Below are positions 33,157 through 43,986 of a stretch of 64,000 bases of DNA, piece by piece (position 1 is the first letter of the stretch; each line of letters starts with the position of its first letter). The position numbers and the translations under genes are program-made. The notes beneath the pieces are model-generated. The model saw only the letters and a program-made list of their open reading frames with translations. It made no database searches and had not been told where the DNA came from. This DNA comes from Evernia prunastri (Eukaryota; Ascomycota; Lecanoromycetes; Lecanorales; Parmeliaceae), in contig NKYR01000015.1 in assembly GCA_003184365.1 (NCBI GenBank), positions 248,001-312,000 of the forward strand, in the 5' to 3' direction.

Positions 33157-34159
33157 ATGGCTACCAAACAAACAACCTGTCAGATTCGAGTCCGATGGGG
33201 ACCAGATGATGTCCCCGTCCAACCCGCCACACAACGCTTGAAAGACATCGAGGCGTCACCTGACATGACAGACGAACTCCGACAACGATGGGCCGCAGAA
33301 GTTGTTAATTCGTTCCTTCTAAGCCCGAACCCAACCAAAGATATCAGACCCTGGGACTTCCTCCTCAAGCAGGACGGTTCCGTCGAGGCACTCTCGTCGG
33401 AAAAGGGAGGTAGGGGCCCTTACCCTTCCCGTTTCCGCATTCCGCCCGACACCATCGTTGGCCTCGACGAGGAAGAACGGGTACAGCGAGCGGAGAAGTT
33501 CGCATTGGGCAGTCTGATCTACGAGGTCATGACCGCGAAGGAACCCTTTGAGGAGCTGAGCGACGACGAGGTGCAGCGGAATTTCAGCCGTGGCATCTTC
33601 CCAGACGATGTCTTTGAAATGACGATGGGCCCGTTCATCCTCGGGTGTTGGAGCCTGGAGTTCGAGAAGGAGTTGTTGAAACGCCGTAAGTTGATCCATC
33701 CACGCCGTGCCGACGATTTCTCAAAAACGTTCCCCAGTCCCCGGCGTGGTTGACCGATTCCGCGCCTACGTCCGGGCTCATCCCTACCGTTTCACCGCCC
33801 AGGTCGTAGGCGGAGTCATCACGATAGCTTCGGTCGTCGTGCTTCCTGTCCTCGGAGCGATCGGCTTCGGAGCAGGTGGTCCCGTCGCTGCTTCGGCGGC
33901 GGCGGCGTGGCAGTCGTCGGCCGGACTCGTGCAGGCGGGGAGCTTGTTCTCGTGGTGTCAGAGTGCGGCCATGGGCGGAGCGGCTGTTAATGGCATCATT
34001 GCTACGGGCGTTGCGGGTGGAGGGGTGACGTTGGCGGCTACGGGGGGAGCGGTTGCGGGTGGGCAAGTGGCGTTGACGCCGGAGATGATGAGGGAGATGT
34101 TCCGTGCTGTGTATCGGAACGGGGAGAGCGGGATGGAGTTGACAAAGGCTCGCGTTTGA
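33157..34159 (+). CDS. pseudokinase C-lobe fused to an IFI6/IFI27-like membrane domain
   Basis: Two exons, 33157-33685 and 33738-34159, joined by a 52-bp intron, give 316 residues. Residues about 60-175 resemble only the C-lobe of a protein kinase: KDIRPWDFLL in place of the HRD loop, no clear DFG, then FALGSLIYEVMTAKEPFEEL (subdomain IX) and ILGCWSLEF. The N-lobe with P-loop and VAIK lysine is absent, so catalysis is unlikely. Residues about 198-275 are a Gly/Ala-rich hydrophobic module (VLGAIGFGAGGPVAAS, GLVQAGSLFSWCQSAAMGG) matching the interferon-inducible IFI6/IFI27 (ISG12) family, small membrane proteins linked to mitochondria and cell death in animals. The fusion suggests a regulated membrane-acting protein; this role is inferred. 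Confidence 0.78.
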
Positions 34160-34579
34160 TTGCAGTCACCGGAGTCCCAGCAGCACTGGTATCAGTCGAG
34201 GGAAATGCACTTGACGAAATAGACATGGAAGACACCAAAAACTGTGGTTTTGAGGTAGAAGGATGACTACACGATAATCCTATCCGAACGATGACAGGCA
34301 GAGGCTAGATATCTATTGTGGGCTAGGTTAGTCCCGTGTTGGCTAGGTCCCTCGTCAACTGAAATGGTTTTAAGCAATAGCCATGTTTGAATTGTGCTCG
34401 AGCTTCTATCATCTAATCGAAGGCTTCTGTGATTTCCCGGCCTCCTTCGTTGGCAGCTCGCATCTCCTTCACCTATCTTTACCACCCATTGTTAACCAGC
34501 TTCCCTAACTCTGTGCGCTGTTTCTGCTCTCGAGCTCCTCACCGACTCTTTCTTCTCCTTCCCCTTCTCCTTCTCCGTT
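34160..34579. other. intergenic, convergent gene ends
   Basis: 420 bp between the 3' ends of the pseudokinase-IFI6 gene (plus) and the AAA gene (minus). CT-rich near 34540-34590. No other feature. Confidence 0.5.
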
Positions 34580-37500
34580 TCAGTTTCCGTCTTGGCTTTC
34601 TCCTTTTCCAATAATCTTTGCTTGGACCGCCCGAGGATTGCCTTTGTCCTTGAAGTAATCATCCTCACTAATGTCCTGTGACAGATTGCCTTTGAAACGA
34701 GCGTCCATTCTGGCAAATGCTAAGATATGTGCTTTCGTCAACGTGATAAAAGAGGATTCGCGGTCGTTTTCAGCCTCCGCAAGAGAAAGTGCTGTTTGAA
34801 TTGCTAATTAGATGAATTAGCTCACAAGTTCGACCCAGTTGCAGATCTCCTTGACATTATTCACCAGTCCGTATCTTTCGGGCTCTCCAGCAGAGTTTCT
34901 GAAATTCGGGATCCTCGTTGAAGTTCTTCATACTCTGCTCGAGATCAACCTCGGAACGCTCACGCATCAGCGCCCTGCATTCGCATGCCCATATAATAGC
35001 TCGTTGTTCGTCATTCAGATCTTCGAGTTTAAGGCGAAATTGAATGCGGGAATCGAGTACCCTGTCCAGTTGTACGGCTAACGATGTTAGCGACGAAGAA
35101 ACAACGCACAACACGTTACCCTCTTACAATGAGCTGTCGTCAGGAAGACCATGCTGCCGTACGGGTAAGCTGTGTTTCCACTAACATGGAGGTTTGTGAG
35201 ACCCTACCCGCGATGACGATCCAAGGCGCAGAGGAAGACTATGGACTGTAAGCCTAGGTTCCAAACGAACTCCAGTGGGTATCTGACCAGCCACGATGGA
35301 GCCCCTCACAATATCTCCCGAATCTGAGAAATAGTGGCCAACTTCCTCTAATAAAAGCATGGCATTCCATCTTTCAGCTTGCTTTAAGTGATCCTGAAGT
35401 CTTGCTTCGATGACACTGGGCTCAGTCCCCAGATCAAGGGAAGAAAGGATGAGTAATGGACACTGAGAGTACTCCGCAACGTACCCTAATGACAATTAGT
35501 TTGATCCAACTGGCAATAAGTCTTCTCGTACTAGCCGTGGACTTCTTCCCACTTCCGGAAGGCCCTTGAAGTAGGACCATGGTCCGGGTGCTCTTCCTAT
35601 CAAAATTACCCGAAGTGGAGGACCGACTCGATGCAGGCGCAGTCACTTCCTTATGCGTGTTACAGAGAACTTGAATGAGCTTCTTGTCCTCACTGGGCAT
35701 CATCAACTCGTCTAGAACGCCTGGATCATACGTATGATGATTCACATCCGAGACCTTGACAGCCACTGCAACAAGTCAGACATGTAACGTGTTTAGGGCA
35801 GCACGGCCGTACTCTTCCCAGGGGGTCCTAGTAAAAAGCACGGGACAGACGGCGGGGCTAGTATGAGATACAGTGGCTTGAGGTCAGAATCTTCGTTAAT
35901 CAGATATAGGCCGTGAGCACTTTCCGGTCCACCTTCAGACGGTCTTTGGCATTTTTGGTCGATAATTGCCTGTTATATCGCATTGTCAGTAGTCATGTGC
36001 AATGTAGCTGGCGGCGACTCCGAAAAAACACATGACGGTCTGCTTGCTGCTCCTTGCTTTTCCAGACTTTCAGATGCACATCCGGCCAAAACACTCGAAA
36101 ATGATGCCAATAGTCGTATCAAAAGCGGGTTTCACGGTGATTCATGGGACGTACCTGAAGCCTGTTGGCGCCAAATACCACATGGTGCACACCGGAGCTA
36201 TACTTCCACCAAAGTTTCCCACGAGCGAGCAAGTGGCTACGCTTTTTGTTCTCGTCAGGTAGGTACCCAGCTGGAATGTACCGTAGAGCACCAATTACTC
36301 TCTCGCCGCTAAACTGTGAGATGGTGAGATCGCAATATTTCTTTGTGAACCCTTTCCCATCATGATCAACGGACCATGCACGCAATGATAATTGACTAGA
36401 GGCATAGGGATACTGTTGCCCTGACTGGGTAGGCTCTTGCACGATAAAGGCTTGAAGCTCGCCGTCCTCGACGGTATAGACCGTGGTGTTTGGACGATAA
36501 AGCAGTCCCAGATCTGCAAATGAGATCACTTTACAACGCTTTTGCTGGATCTCGACGAGCTTGTGGCTGGTCAGCGCCTGATCATCGTCATTGATCGTAG
36601 CAACTGTTTCCCTTCGACGAAGCGTCATGAGAGCCATTCCGTCGTTTAAGGGCAGCGATCGTTCTGTTGCAAGACTTGCTGTGAGCAAAATCTTGACGAG
36701 CCTTGTCTGATTCTCTACCATGGCGTTGAGCTTCTGGACCACAAGTCCTCCTTTCTCGGTATCAATCTGGCTCAAAACATCGATGTTGTCGATGAGGATG
36801 AATACGCAAGCGGCCTTCACATCATCAAGGCAATTGAGCAACAGGTCCCAGAGAGCTTTCAAACCATTCATGGTTTCTCCAGTGAGGGCCGATCTCCTTC
36901 TTTGGTATACTTGAGGATGTTGCTCAAAAACCTGGAAGAGTAAGGCTTTGACCAGGAGGAAGTATCCTGTAGTACCACTTGAGGCGTAATCACTGCAATC
37001 ATGGCGTAGAACAATCATAGTTTCATAGTCACACCCCCCAAGGACCAAGAGCGGCGCTTCAAACAATACACTGAAATCGTATCGACGTATGACACTATTT
37101 CCATCGATCCAAAGAGTCTGTGAGGATTCTGACTTAACCCAGGCCATGAAGCCGTCAACCTTCATCAAGGTCCTTTTCCTAGATCTGTATTCACGCATTT
37201 GAGGAGATTGTTCGATGGCCATTTCGCGACGCGACCTGTCAGCATTCAAGTCTCGAAGATCGGAAAAGAAATCGTCCCGCAAGGGTACTGAATCCGTCGA
37301 GTAGCTGGTGGATGCAGTTTTTATCAAAATGTCTTTAAGATACCGAATTAGCACATCGTATTACAGATTTTCCGGCGACAATTCGTACCTTCCGAAGCAG
37401 ATTCTTTAGTGTCAATAGTCCGATCTTGTTCGGGCTCCTGTACACTCTCATCTACACGCTGTTGAAGTAGACTAGCTGACTGACGAACGTCCTCTTCTTT

Positions 37501-38472
37501 ATTGAATCGAATGAGACTGACTTTCACGAATTGTCCCAATATGTTCTCCAGATTTGTGAGTTTAGCATTTTGTTCCGCCTGTAAGGCAATGGTTTTTTGG
37601 ATGTTTTGGCAATTCACTTTAGCTAATTCAAGACTGACGTGGCTTTCAAGTAGGCCATGATATTGTGCAATATCTTTGATGCTCAAGAACGTTTGATCGA
37701 TCTCATCCACGAGACCTTGCAACTCCAGATGCCATGGTTTGCTAAGTGTTCGCCACACTGTCTCTACTCAAGAGCTAGGATTAGTGGAGTTATGTAACTC
37801 TATACTAGGAGCTGGAGGCACTTACTGAATTTATTCAGTCTGTAATATTTCACGGCTTTCGCCAAGAAACGAGCGAACAACTCATAGGCTTTAGCAACCT
37901 TAGTGATAAGATTCGCTTTTGGCATATAGACAGTCAAATGATCTATTGTCTCGAATTTCGACTTGATCAAATCCATGTGTTCTTTAACCTTCTGTTTGAG
38001 TTCTTCATGGTTGATTTGGACAACAAGGATGATCTTTATGGCACCCCAAGCTAACGCCACATACTCAGGCGCTGCCGAAACCAGCAGATCGATGATTTTC
38101 GAATATTCGTAGGTCACCTCGCAAAATTTGCGACAGCAAGCTTCTACCTTCTTTTGGAACTTCTGACGCCGAGACCGCTTCTCTTCGGCCGTAGTCTCTG
38201 GATATCTTGCAGCTTGCTCCGCTTGTGCGTTTTTCAATGTTTCGTACATCTCATTGCGTCCAGTCTCAAGAGCGTTCTTCTCTGCCGGATTGGCATTTGC
38301 CAGGAACTCTGAAACACGGCGTTCGAGCTTGGCCCTGGACTCTTGAACAACCTCCCTAGTTCTTCCCTTAGCCACTGGAGCAGATCCCAAGGAAAAGGAC
38401 TGTTTACTGATTGGCGATATGGTCCGCCCATGCTTTCTCGTCCCAGGTATTTAGAAATGATTCTGTTGCCAT
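34580..38472 (-). CDS. DUF7708 - degenerate NTPase - DUF7025 - AAA protein, start unresolved
   Basis: Ten exons on the minus strand keep one frame over 1,061 codons: to 37826, 37763-37389, 37332-36155, 35969-35813, 35765-35532, 35485-35310, 35245-35208, 35153-35128, 35077-34865, 34803-34580. Order: a helical DUF7708-type N-terminus (APEYVALAWGAIKIIL), a middle NTPase-like region without a P-loop (VFILIDNIDVL), a DUF7025-like block (CDLTISQFSGERVIGALRYI; LLARGKLWWKY), and an AAA module. In the latter the Walker A reads GPSGSGKKS (Lys where Thr/Ser is usual) and the Walker B AMLLLEEVGHYF (Glu for Asp); FLTTAHSVQLDRVLDSRIQF and RKIRTAIQTALSLAE follow as sensor/helical parts. Exon 1 opens at 38390 without ATG; a plausible ATG at 38472 is in another frame. 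The 184-bp intron at 36154-35970 is the least certain. Confidence 0.78.
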
Positions 38473-39731
38473 ATCTTGAACGTGAGACCCAGGGGAGACT
38501 GGTGCAGTGGTGTCCGTCAAAACGTAATTCCTAAGCGAGCGTTACCATTGTGAATTCACTATGGCTCTCCTTTACGAATGAGTGCAGCGTGGGCGAAGAC
38601 TCTTATAGTTGAAGTGATAACTGTAGCCTTGCTGACAAGGCTGACCCCATCCCACCAATGATATGCACTCGGGGCATAGCCTGCATACATTATGCATGTA
38701 TGGACCCCACGCATGACCAGGCTGATTTGTGGCTGACATGGATGCTACCGAGATTTTCAGGGTGTAGAAGCTGGGCGGTTTAATCATGGTGTTGTCTTGG
38801 TCTGGGCTGGGCGATAGACGCACATTGCCGCAATGCCGAGGGACGAGGCAAAGTGTGGGGGCACGATCTGTTCCTTCTTGCAGAACCCTTGGCGGAAGCT
38901 CCAAGTTGACAGCCCCCATCTCGTTTTTTTCTTGGCCGGGGGTAAGAAACTGGTAAAATCGTAGATTTTAGTCATCACCGTTGAAAATGTCACCATTTTC
39001 CACTCAGGTCTACATACATACTCTGAGCGCGAGACGGCATTAAAAAAGCATTCGATTCAAAACGAACCGGTGCCCCAAATGTGAAACTATCTCCAAGACT
39101 CCTACTCAAAGCCCATTCATTGCCACATCCACCCATCCATCCATCCATCCATCCATGAAGACAGATCTATAACATCAACGACACGATCACAGCCGAAACG
39201 ATCCCATCTCCCATACGGATCCTCCTCATCCTCCACGGAAACTCCTCAACTTGACCCCGTGATAACGTCCACTCCATCATAGACGATTCCGTTAACTTAC
39301 AGAGGGCGTTCAACTGCATCTCCTCATTCCCCACCCGAGGAACGTGGCCGCACGAGGTTGCACGAGGGGGGTCTCTTTACGTTCTTGCCTTTTCTCCACA
39401 TTTCGGATCTAGGCTTTCGGGTTTTAAGAAATGAGGGGTGTGGAGTCCGAGGCGGGCTCGACGCGTGAGGGATGTTTGGGAGGAGGCAGTTTTTGTTTCG
39501 ATGCACGTGGACTTAGTTCGATGCTGTATTTGGACTGGACGTAGCTATCAGGTTGAGTGAGGGATACCAGTCCTACACTGGCTTCGATGGCTAGATGGGC
39601 GTTTCTGCGCGTAAGGAAATTTTACAACGACCTTCTTCCTCTTTTCCTGCCTCTTTTCCCCCAGGCCACTTCCCACACCGTCATCGGCAGCCTCCCCTTA
39701 GCATTCACGGGTGAAGTTCACTCGACGCCCG
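38473..39731. other. 1.26-kb intergenic region
   Basis: Upstream region of the AAA gene and 3' flank of the membrane-protein gene. A (CCAT)n microsatellite lies at about 39128-39156. No gene recognised. Confidence 0.5.
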
Positions 39732-40931
39732 TTACAGACGCTGCGGCGTCCCGTTCTCATACCCAGCGTGGTCATTCTTCGTCAATTCGTACGTATCGCC
39801 CTCCAAGCCTTTCTCCACGTGCTCCATCGGCGCGCGTCCCCCGCAGCAGAAGACAACCTTGGTCATATACCAGCACCCCTTCAAAATATCCCTGATATCC
39901 AAGACCTCGAGGAAAGCCCCGCCGACGCTACGGCACCGGGGCATGGATCCCATCAGGTTGAGATAGGGCTCCGCGGTGAAAGTCCAGAGGAAGACGACCG
40001 AGATGATGAACATCTCGCAGCAGGTCATGAAGGCGGGCGTGCCGACCGTGAAGTCGAGCACGGACACGTGCAAAGTGCGGTGGAAGGCGCCGTAGGAGGC
40101 GAGGCCGACGAAGACGGGGGTCTGCGTCAGGGTGACGCCCACGATGCCCTTGAAGGAGATGAGCTTGGCGCGGGTCCTGGTGCCCTTGAGGTCGGCCGCC
40201 ACGCGCCGGGCGAAGGTGATGACGCTCGTGATGCAGATGCTGGTGGAGAGGGACTCGACGACGGTGATGGCGAGGGAGGCTTTGCCGAGTTGGTACGCGA
40301 GCGGGCACATGGTGGCCGAGAGGATCCATTCGAGGAGGTTGACGACCAGTTTTACCGGGAGGACCTGGAAGACACCGACCCAGAGGACCTTGCTTTTGTC
40401 AGCTTCGGCACGTTAAGACTTGGAGGTGGAATTGACAGACTCGGAACCATCGGAGACTGCCCTTGTCATGTTTGGGCAAGCCGCGCTTGCCGCTGAAACG
40501 GCTTTGGTGGAGACGTTGAAGGTTGTGGAAATGATGTTCTCGTTGGGAGTCGTGAGGTGAGACGTAGAGGACTAAGAGGTAGAACATTGCGACGAGGGCG
40601 AAGCATTCGTAAAGCTCGGGGAAAGGCAGCAGGATCCATGAGCGTTGGTAGAACCAGATGGAGAAGAAGTTGAAGAAGGCGAATACCGGTGGAAAAAGGA
40701 CGACTCGAACGATTCTGTGGACATGGGTTTTTAGCCTACCCGTTACGCGAACCGTGGACACCGGACGTACTGTTTCTGCTCATGCGGTTTCACCCAATTC
40801 GAGAGGTGGACGGTGACCAGGGATACGGTGAAGATGAGGCATAGAACGGTGGTCACAGCGGAGACGATGAGGATTATGCCGTGATAGGTGTAGCCAGACG
40901 AGTATGGCTCGGCAGCGACTGGATCTTTCAT
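39732..40931 (-). CDS. OST-alpha / TMEM184 (DUF300) family membrane protein
   Basis: Three exons on the minus strand, 40931-40771, 40714-40441 and 40388-39732, encode 363 residues (introns 56 and 52 bp, GT-AG). Seven or so hydrophobic segments are visible (GIILIVSAVTTVLCLIF, ALVAMFYLLVLYV, LVVNLLEWILSATM, FMTCCEMFIISVVFLWTF). Family marks include NWVKPHEQKQ after TM1, RVVLFPPVFAFFNFFSIW, and GSLRWFR before the third exon. The family includes vertebrate organic solute transporter alpha and TMEM184; fungal members are poorly studied, some in vacuole or plasma membrane. The start at 40931 (MKDPVAAEP) is the first ATG of the frame. An upstream ATG at about 41073 opens a short frame (MSAVFGSLS) that might be a 5' exon, but I could not splice it in phase. 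Confidence 0.85.
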
Positions 40932-41890
40932 CAGTCATGGCCCTTGGGATCACTCCTATGATAGCAACGTACTGAAAAAGGGTAGAAGTCGACATTTTAT
41001 CTCAGCATACCCCACGACGTCTGTAATGTTGGCTCCTGCGAAGTTGTTGCTCAACGACCCGAACACCGCCGACATGATGGATCTTCGAGAAGTGTACGAT
41101 CGAGCAGTTTATCTGATAATCTTCTAGTCCACAGCTGCAGGACTTTCAGCAGGTAAGAACACGGAGCGAGGAACCGAAGAGGAGAGGGTTGTGGAGAGGA
41201 AGCAATGAAGCATGGGGAAGAAGAGCGGTATATGTACTGCTGATGCATATTCACAGCCCCGCGCAAAGATTTTCAAGTCCAACTCGACAAATAGCTGGTT
41301 ACAGACTTGTCCTCGAAGACTCTTGTCATCGTCTCGGTATATTTAATCCAGTATGGCTAGCCATGCGAGTTTCTCTATGTTGTCCAGATTTGTGCTAATC
41401 CCAATATGGCTAGCCATCCGACATTGTTCGCATGGCGAGCCCGCCTTGAGGCTGAGCCGCCGGACCTTGGAGTTGGGGAAATTTCTTTACTGTAGTAGCC
41501 GTTTTCCAACGAAGAGCGTTTCCACTCGTGTGCTCCGATCGCATTTTCAGGTTTTTTCCTTCTTCCATACGAATGAGACGTTTTGAGTGAAATCAATGCC
41601 TGAAACGCTAGAACGAGGCGCTCGCAGCAAAGCAAGCGAATGATAATCGATCATTGGCCAGGCGAGCTTCCTGAGTATCTGCGAGTTACTGTAAGGTGCT
41701 AAGATCCCGATTCTGGTGGTGTAAAAGTAAAGTGTGTTGCCAACTCGCCAGCCGAAGGAATAACGAGCATCATGTAGCCCAGGAAGTTCGACCTCTGGAT
41801 CATGTAGGATATCAACTCACCATCAACACCACCCCCTCCACGCACAAAAAACGCCCATCGCCATGCCCGACTCCCAAAGCCCCTTTCCTC
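40932..41890. other. intergenic, no gene seen
   Basis: Promoter side of the OST-alpha-like gene and 3' flank of the FSH1-like gene. The 12-bp word ATGGCTAGCCAT occurs twice at about 41352 and 41406 within otherwise similar flanks. No coding sequence recognised. Confidence 0.45.
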
Positions 41891-42748
41891 TCAAAACGGA
41901 ACATCCATATCCTCGACCCGCTCCTCCTCTTTCCCCTCCTCATCCCCCTCCTTTTCCCCCTCCACACACCCCTTCACAAACCCCACCACAGCATCCAACC
42001 ACGGCTTCTGACTCGGCACGAAATGCCCCCCAGGATGCACCACCACCCTCCCCTCCCAACCCTCGCACGCACCCACCAACTGCATCCCCCTCGCCTCCTC
42101 CACCACAACATCCACCCGACCCAGCACGCTCAGCACCGGCGTCCTCACCCTCGGCTCGTAAAACGCCGCGTACAGGGCCCCGGGCGCCCGGAACCCGCTG
42201 TAGCACACCGCGAACCGCAGCGGTCCCTGCACGAAGCCGTCGCCCACGTCGCCGAGGAAACTCGCCGGGTACGGCATGCCCCCCGGCGCGGCGTCGAAGG
42301 CATCTTTCCGCCCCCGCCCTTCGAGCAAACTCGCCACCATCGCGGCGGCGGCGGCGCCTTGGCTGAACCCGACCACGCCGTCGAAAGGGCCCTCGGCGCG
42401 TATGCACTCCGCCACTTGACGCAGCCCGTCCTCGATACCCTCGTACACCACCTCCGTCGTCCCGTCGTCGTCGTTCGCGACGCGGTCTTTCCGCCGCCAC
42501 CACCCGTACGCTTCCGGCGCGTCGTCGTGGACGGAAGCGTCGCGCCCGGGTATGTCGGCGGGCGCGAGGCGGTGCGGGGCGGGCACGTAGGCGAGGTGCA
42601 GGGCGGGGTACGGTTTCGAGAGGGCTTTGGCCAAAGCGCGGGTTTTGGCGCGGAAGAGGGAGGGGGATTGCGTGTAGCCGTGGAGCATGAGGATTTTGAG
42701 GGGCGCGGGGTGTGAGGGGGCGGTGGAGGTGGGGGGTGCGGAGGCCAT
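41891..42748 (-). CDS. FSH1-family serine hydrolase
   Basis: Single-exon, 285 residues from Met at 42748 (MASAPPTSTAP). It opens with KILMLHGYTQSPSLF, the oxyanion-side motif of the family. GFSQGAAAA supplies the nucleophile Ser129, the Asp is probably Asp213 in LGRVDVVV, and the His is His242 in HPGGHFVP. This is the layout of yeast Fsh1-3 and human OVCA2, small cytosolic esterases. A C-terminal Glu/Lys/Asp-rich tail (KEGDEEGKEEERVED) is unusual. The frame stays open 72 codons upstream, including an Arg/Ser-rich MRAVRRSVSSRRPY segment that could act as a mitochondrial presequence if an earlier Met is used. Very GC-rich codon usage compared with its surroundings. Substrate unknown. Confidence 0.9.
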   Translation of the reverse strand: MASAPPTSTAPSHPAPLKILMLHGYTQSPSLFRAKTRALAKALSKPYPALHLAYVPAPHRLAPADIPGRDASVHDDAPEAYGWWRRKDRVANDDDGTTEVVYEGIEDGLRQVAECIRAEGPFDGVVGFSQGAAAAAMVASLLEGRGRKDAFDAAPGGMPYPASFLGDVGDGFVQGPLRFAVCYSGFRAPGALYAAFYEPRVRTPVLSVLGRVDVVVEEARGMQLVGACEGWEGRVVVHPGGHFVPSQKPWLDAVVGFVKGCVEGEKEGDEEGKEEERVEDMDVPF

Positions 42749-43986
42749 GGTCGTGAAGGTTGGGGGACGCGGCTTAAGGTGAAGAGATGGCGGCCTGGTG
42801 TAGGGACGTCTGGAAGAGACAGAACGCCTCACCGCCCTCATGTAAGCACCAAAAAAATTTCCCAGCGCAGGTGCTTCGAGGTGGGGAAGGATCCTCGGAT
42901 AGAGTAGGTACCTACAAGTAATTATTGAGACGTGGGCAGAACCATCTCCGCCCCACCCCGCCAAGAAACGCCCGATTCGGTTATAAGTATATCGTACCTA
43001 CGAAGTTGCCCGCAAACAAACCCCCCCTCCCCTTATCCAAGACGAGGTTGGATCGTTACATATCTGCTACACTGTGCATCGAAAGAGATAAGAGGGTAGT
43101 AGTACTGGTTGTCATGCCGATACCTACCTTAGTCGCCTCCCCTTCCTTTCCAGTCTCTCTATATCTCGTATATGTATCCAACCTTAAGAAGTGGGCATTC
43201 TCTACTCTGCTCTACGTTTTTGCTAGGGATTCTCCTGGGTCCGGACCATCGGATCAATAGCCGTGGGCTGTAGTTACTGTCGAATTAGTTATTTATTGAG
43301 GCGTGAAGACGGCGTTAGGGGCGGTCTACCTACACTTTGATGACGTGACGGTATTTGTTGTCTAGTTAGGTAGGTAGCGATGGGAGTGGGAGTGGGAGTG
43401 GGACTTTCTGGCTGGGAATTTGATGCCTGCGGGGTGGCTGGTGTGATATAACCAACCGATTGACCAACCAACCAATCCACGCCCGTTATTTCATCGACCA
43501 TATTCCCCTCATTGCCCGTCCCGACCATGGATGCTAGTAGAATCGAAGTCTGTGCGCTTTCTATACACTTTTTTCCCTGAGGTACCCGTAAAAGACTTAC
43601 CCCCTATTCTACTCTACTCTACTCTACTCTAAAAAGCAGTGTTGGCCTACCTATGCGACGCGAGCACTGAAGACCGAACGAGTCAGCTGTAAAAGAGACC
43701 CGGCACTGATCATCGCAGTGCACTACGTACTACTTATCACACCCAAGGGGGAATTCGTTCAGATGTGATAAATAGGATAGAGGATCGCTAGATCTATAGA
43801 TTGTGAATAGGTAAAAGGGAGAGAGGATCCGTGCTGCACGCTAGCTATCATTCCGAAACAACAACGACAGGATCGCGCTGTGGTATCATACTAAAGAACT
43901 TGTAAAATGCAGAGAATTCGACATGCAGTCAGGGCCCCGGGTGGAAAGGTTAATTCAGCATGACGCTCGTCCGGGATGCATCTCCC
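42749..43986. other. 1.2-kb intergenic region
   Basis: Divergent promoter side of the FSH1-like gene plus the 3' flank of the phosphotransferase gene. Contains GTGGGA repeats at about 43380-43402 and a (TCTAC)n run at about 43605-43632. No coding sequence recognised. Confidence 0.5.

Noticed and set aside
39711..40496. Plus-strand frame of 261 codons
   Set aside because: Antisense to the third exon of the OST-alpha-like gene; acidic low-complexity product with no motif.
41696..42715. Long plus-strand frame of 339 codons
   Set aside because: It is antisense to the FSH1-type hydrolase, whose frame has clear catalytic motifs; GC-rich coding sequence keeps the other strand open.
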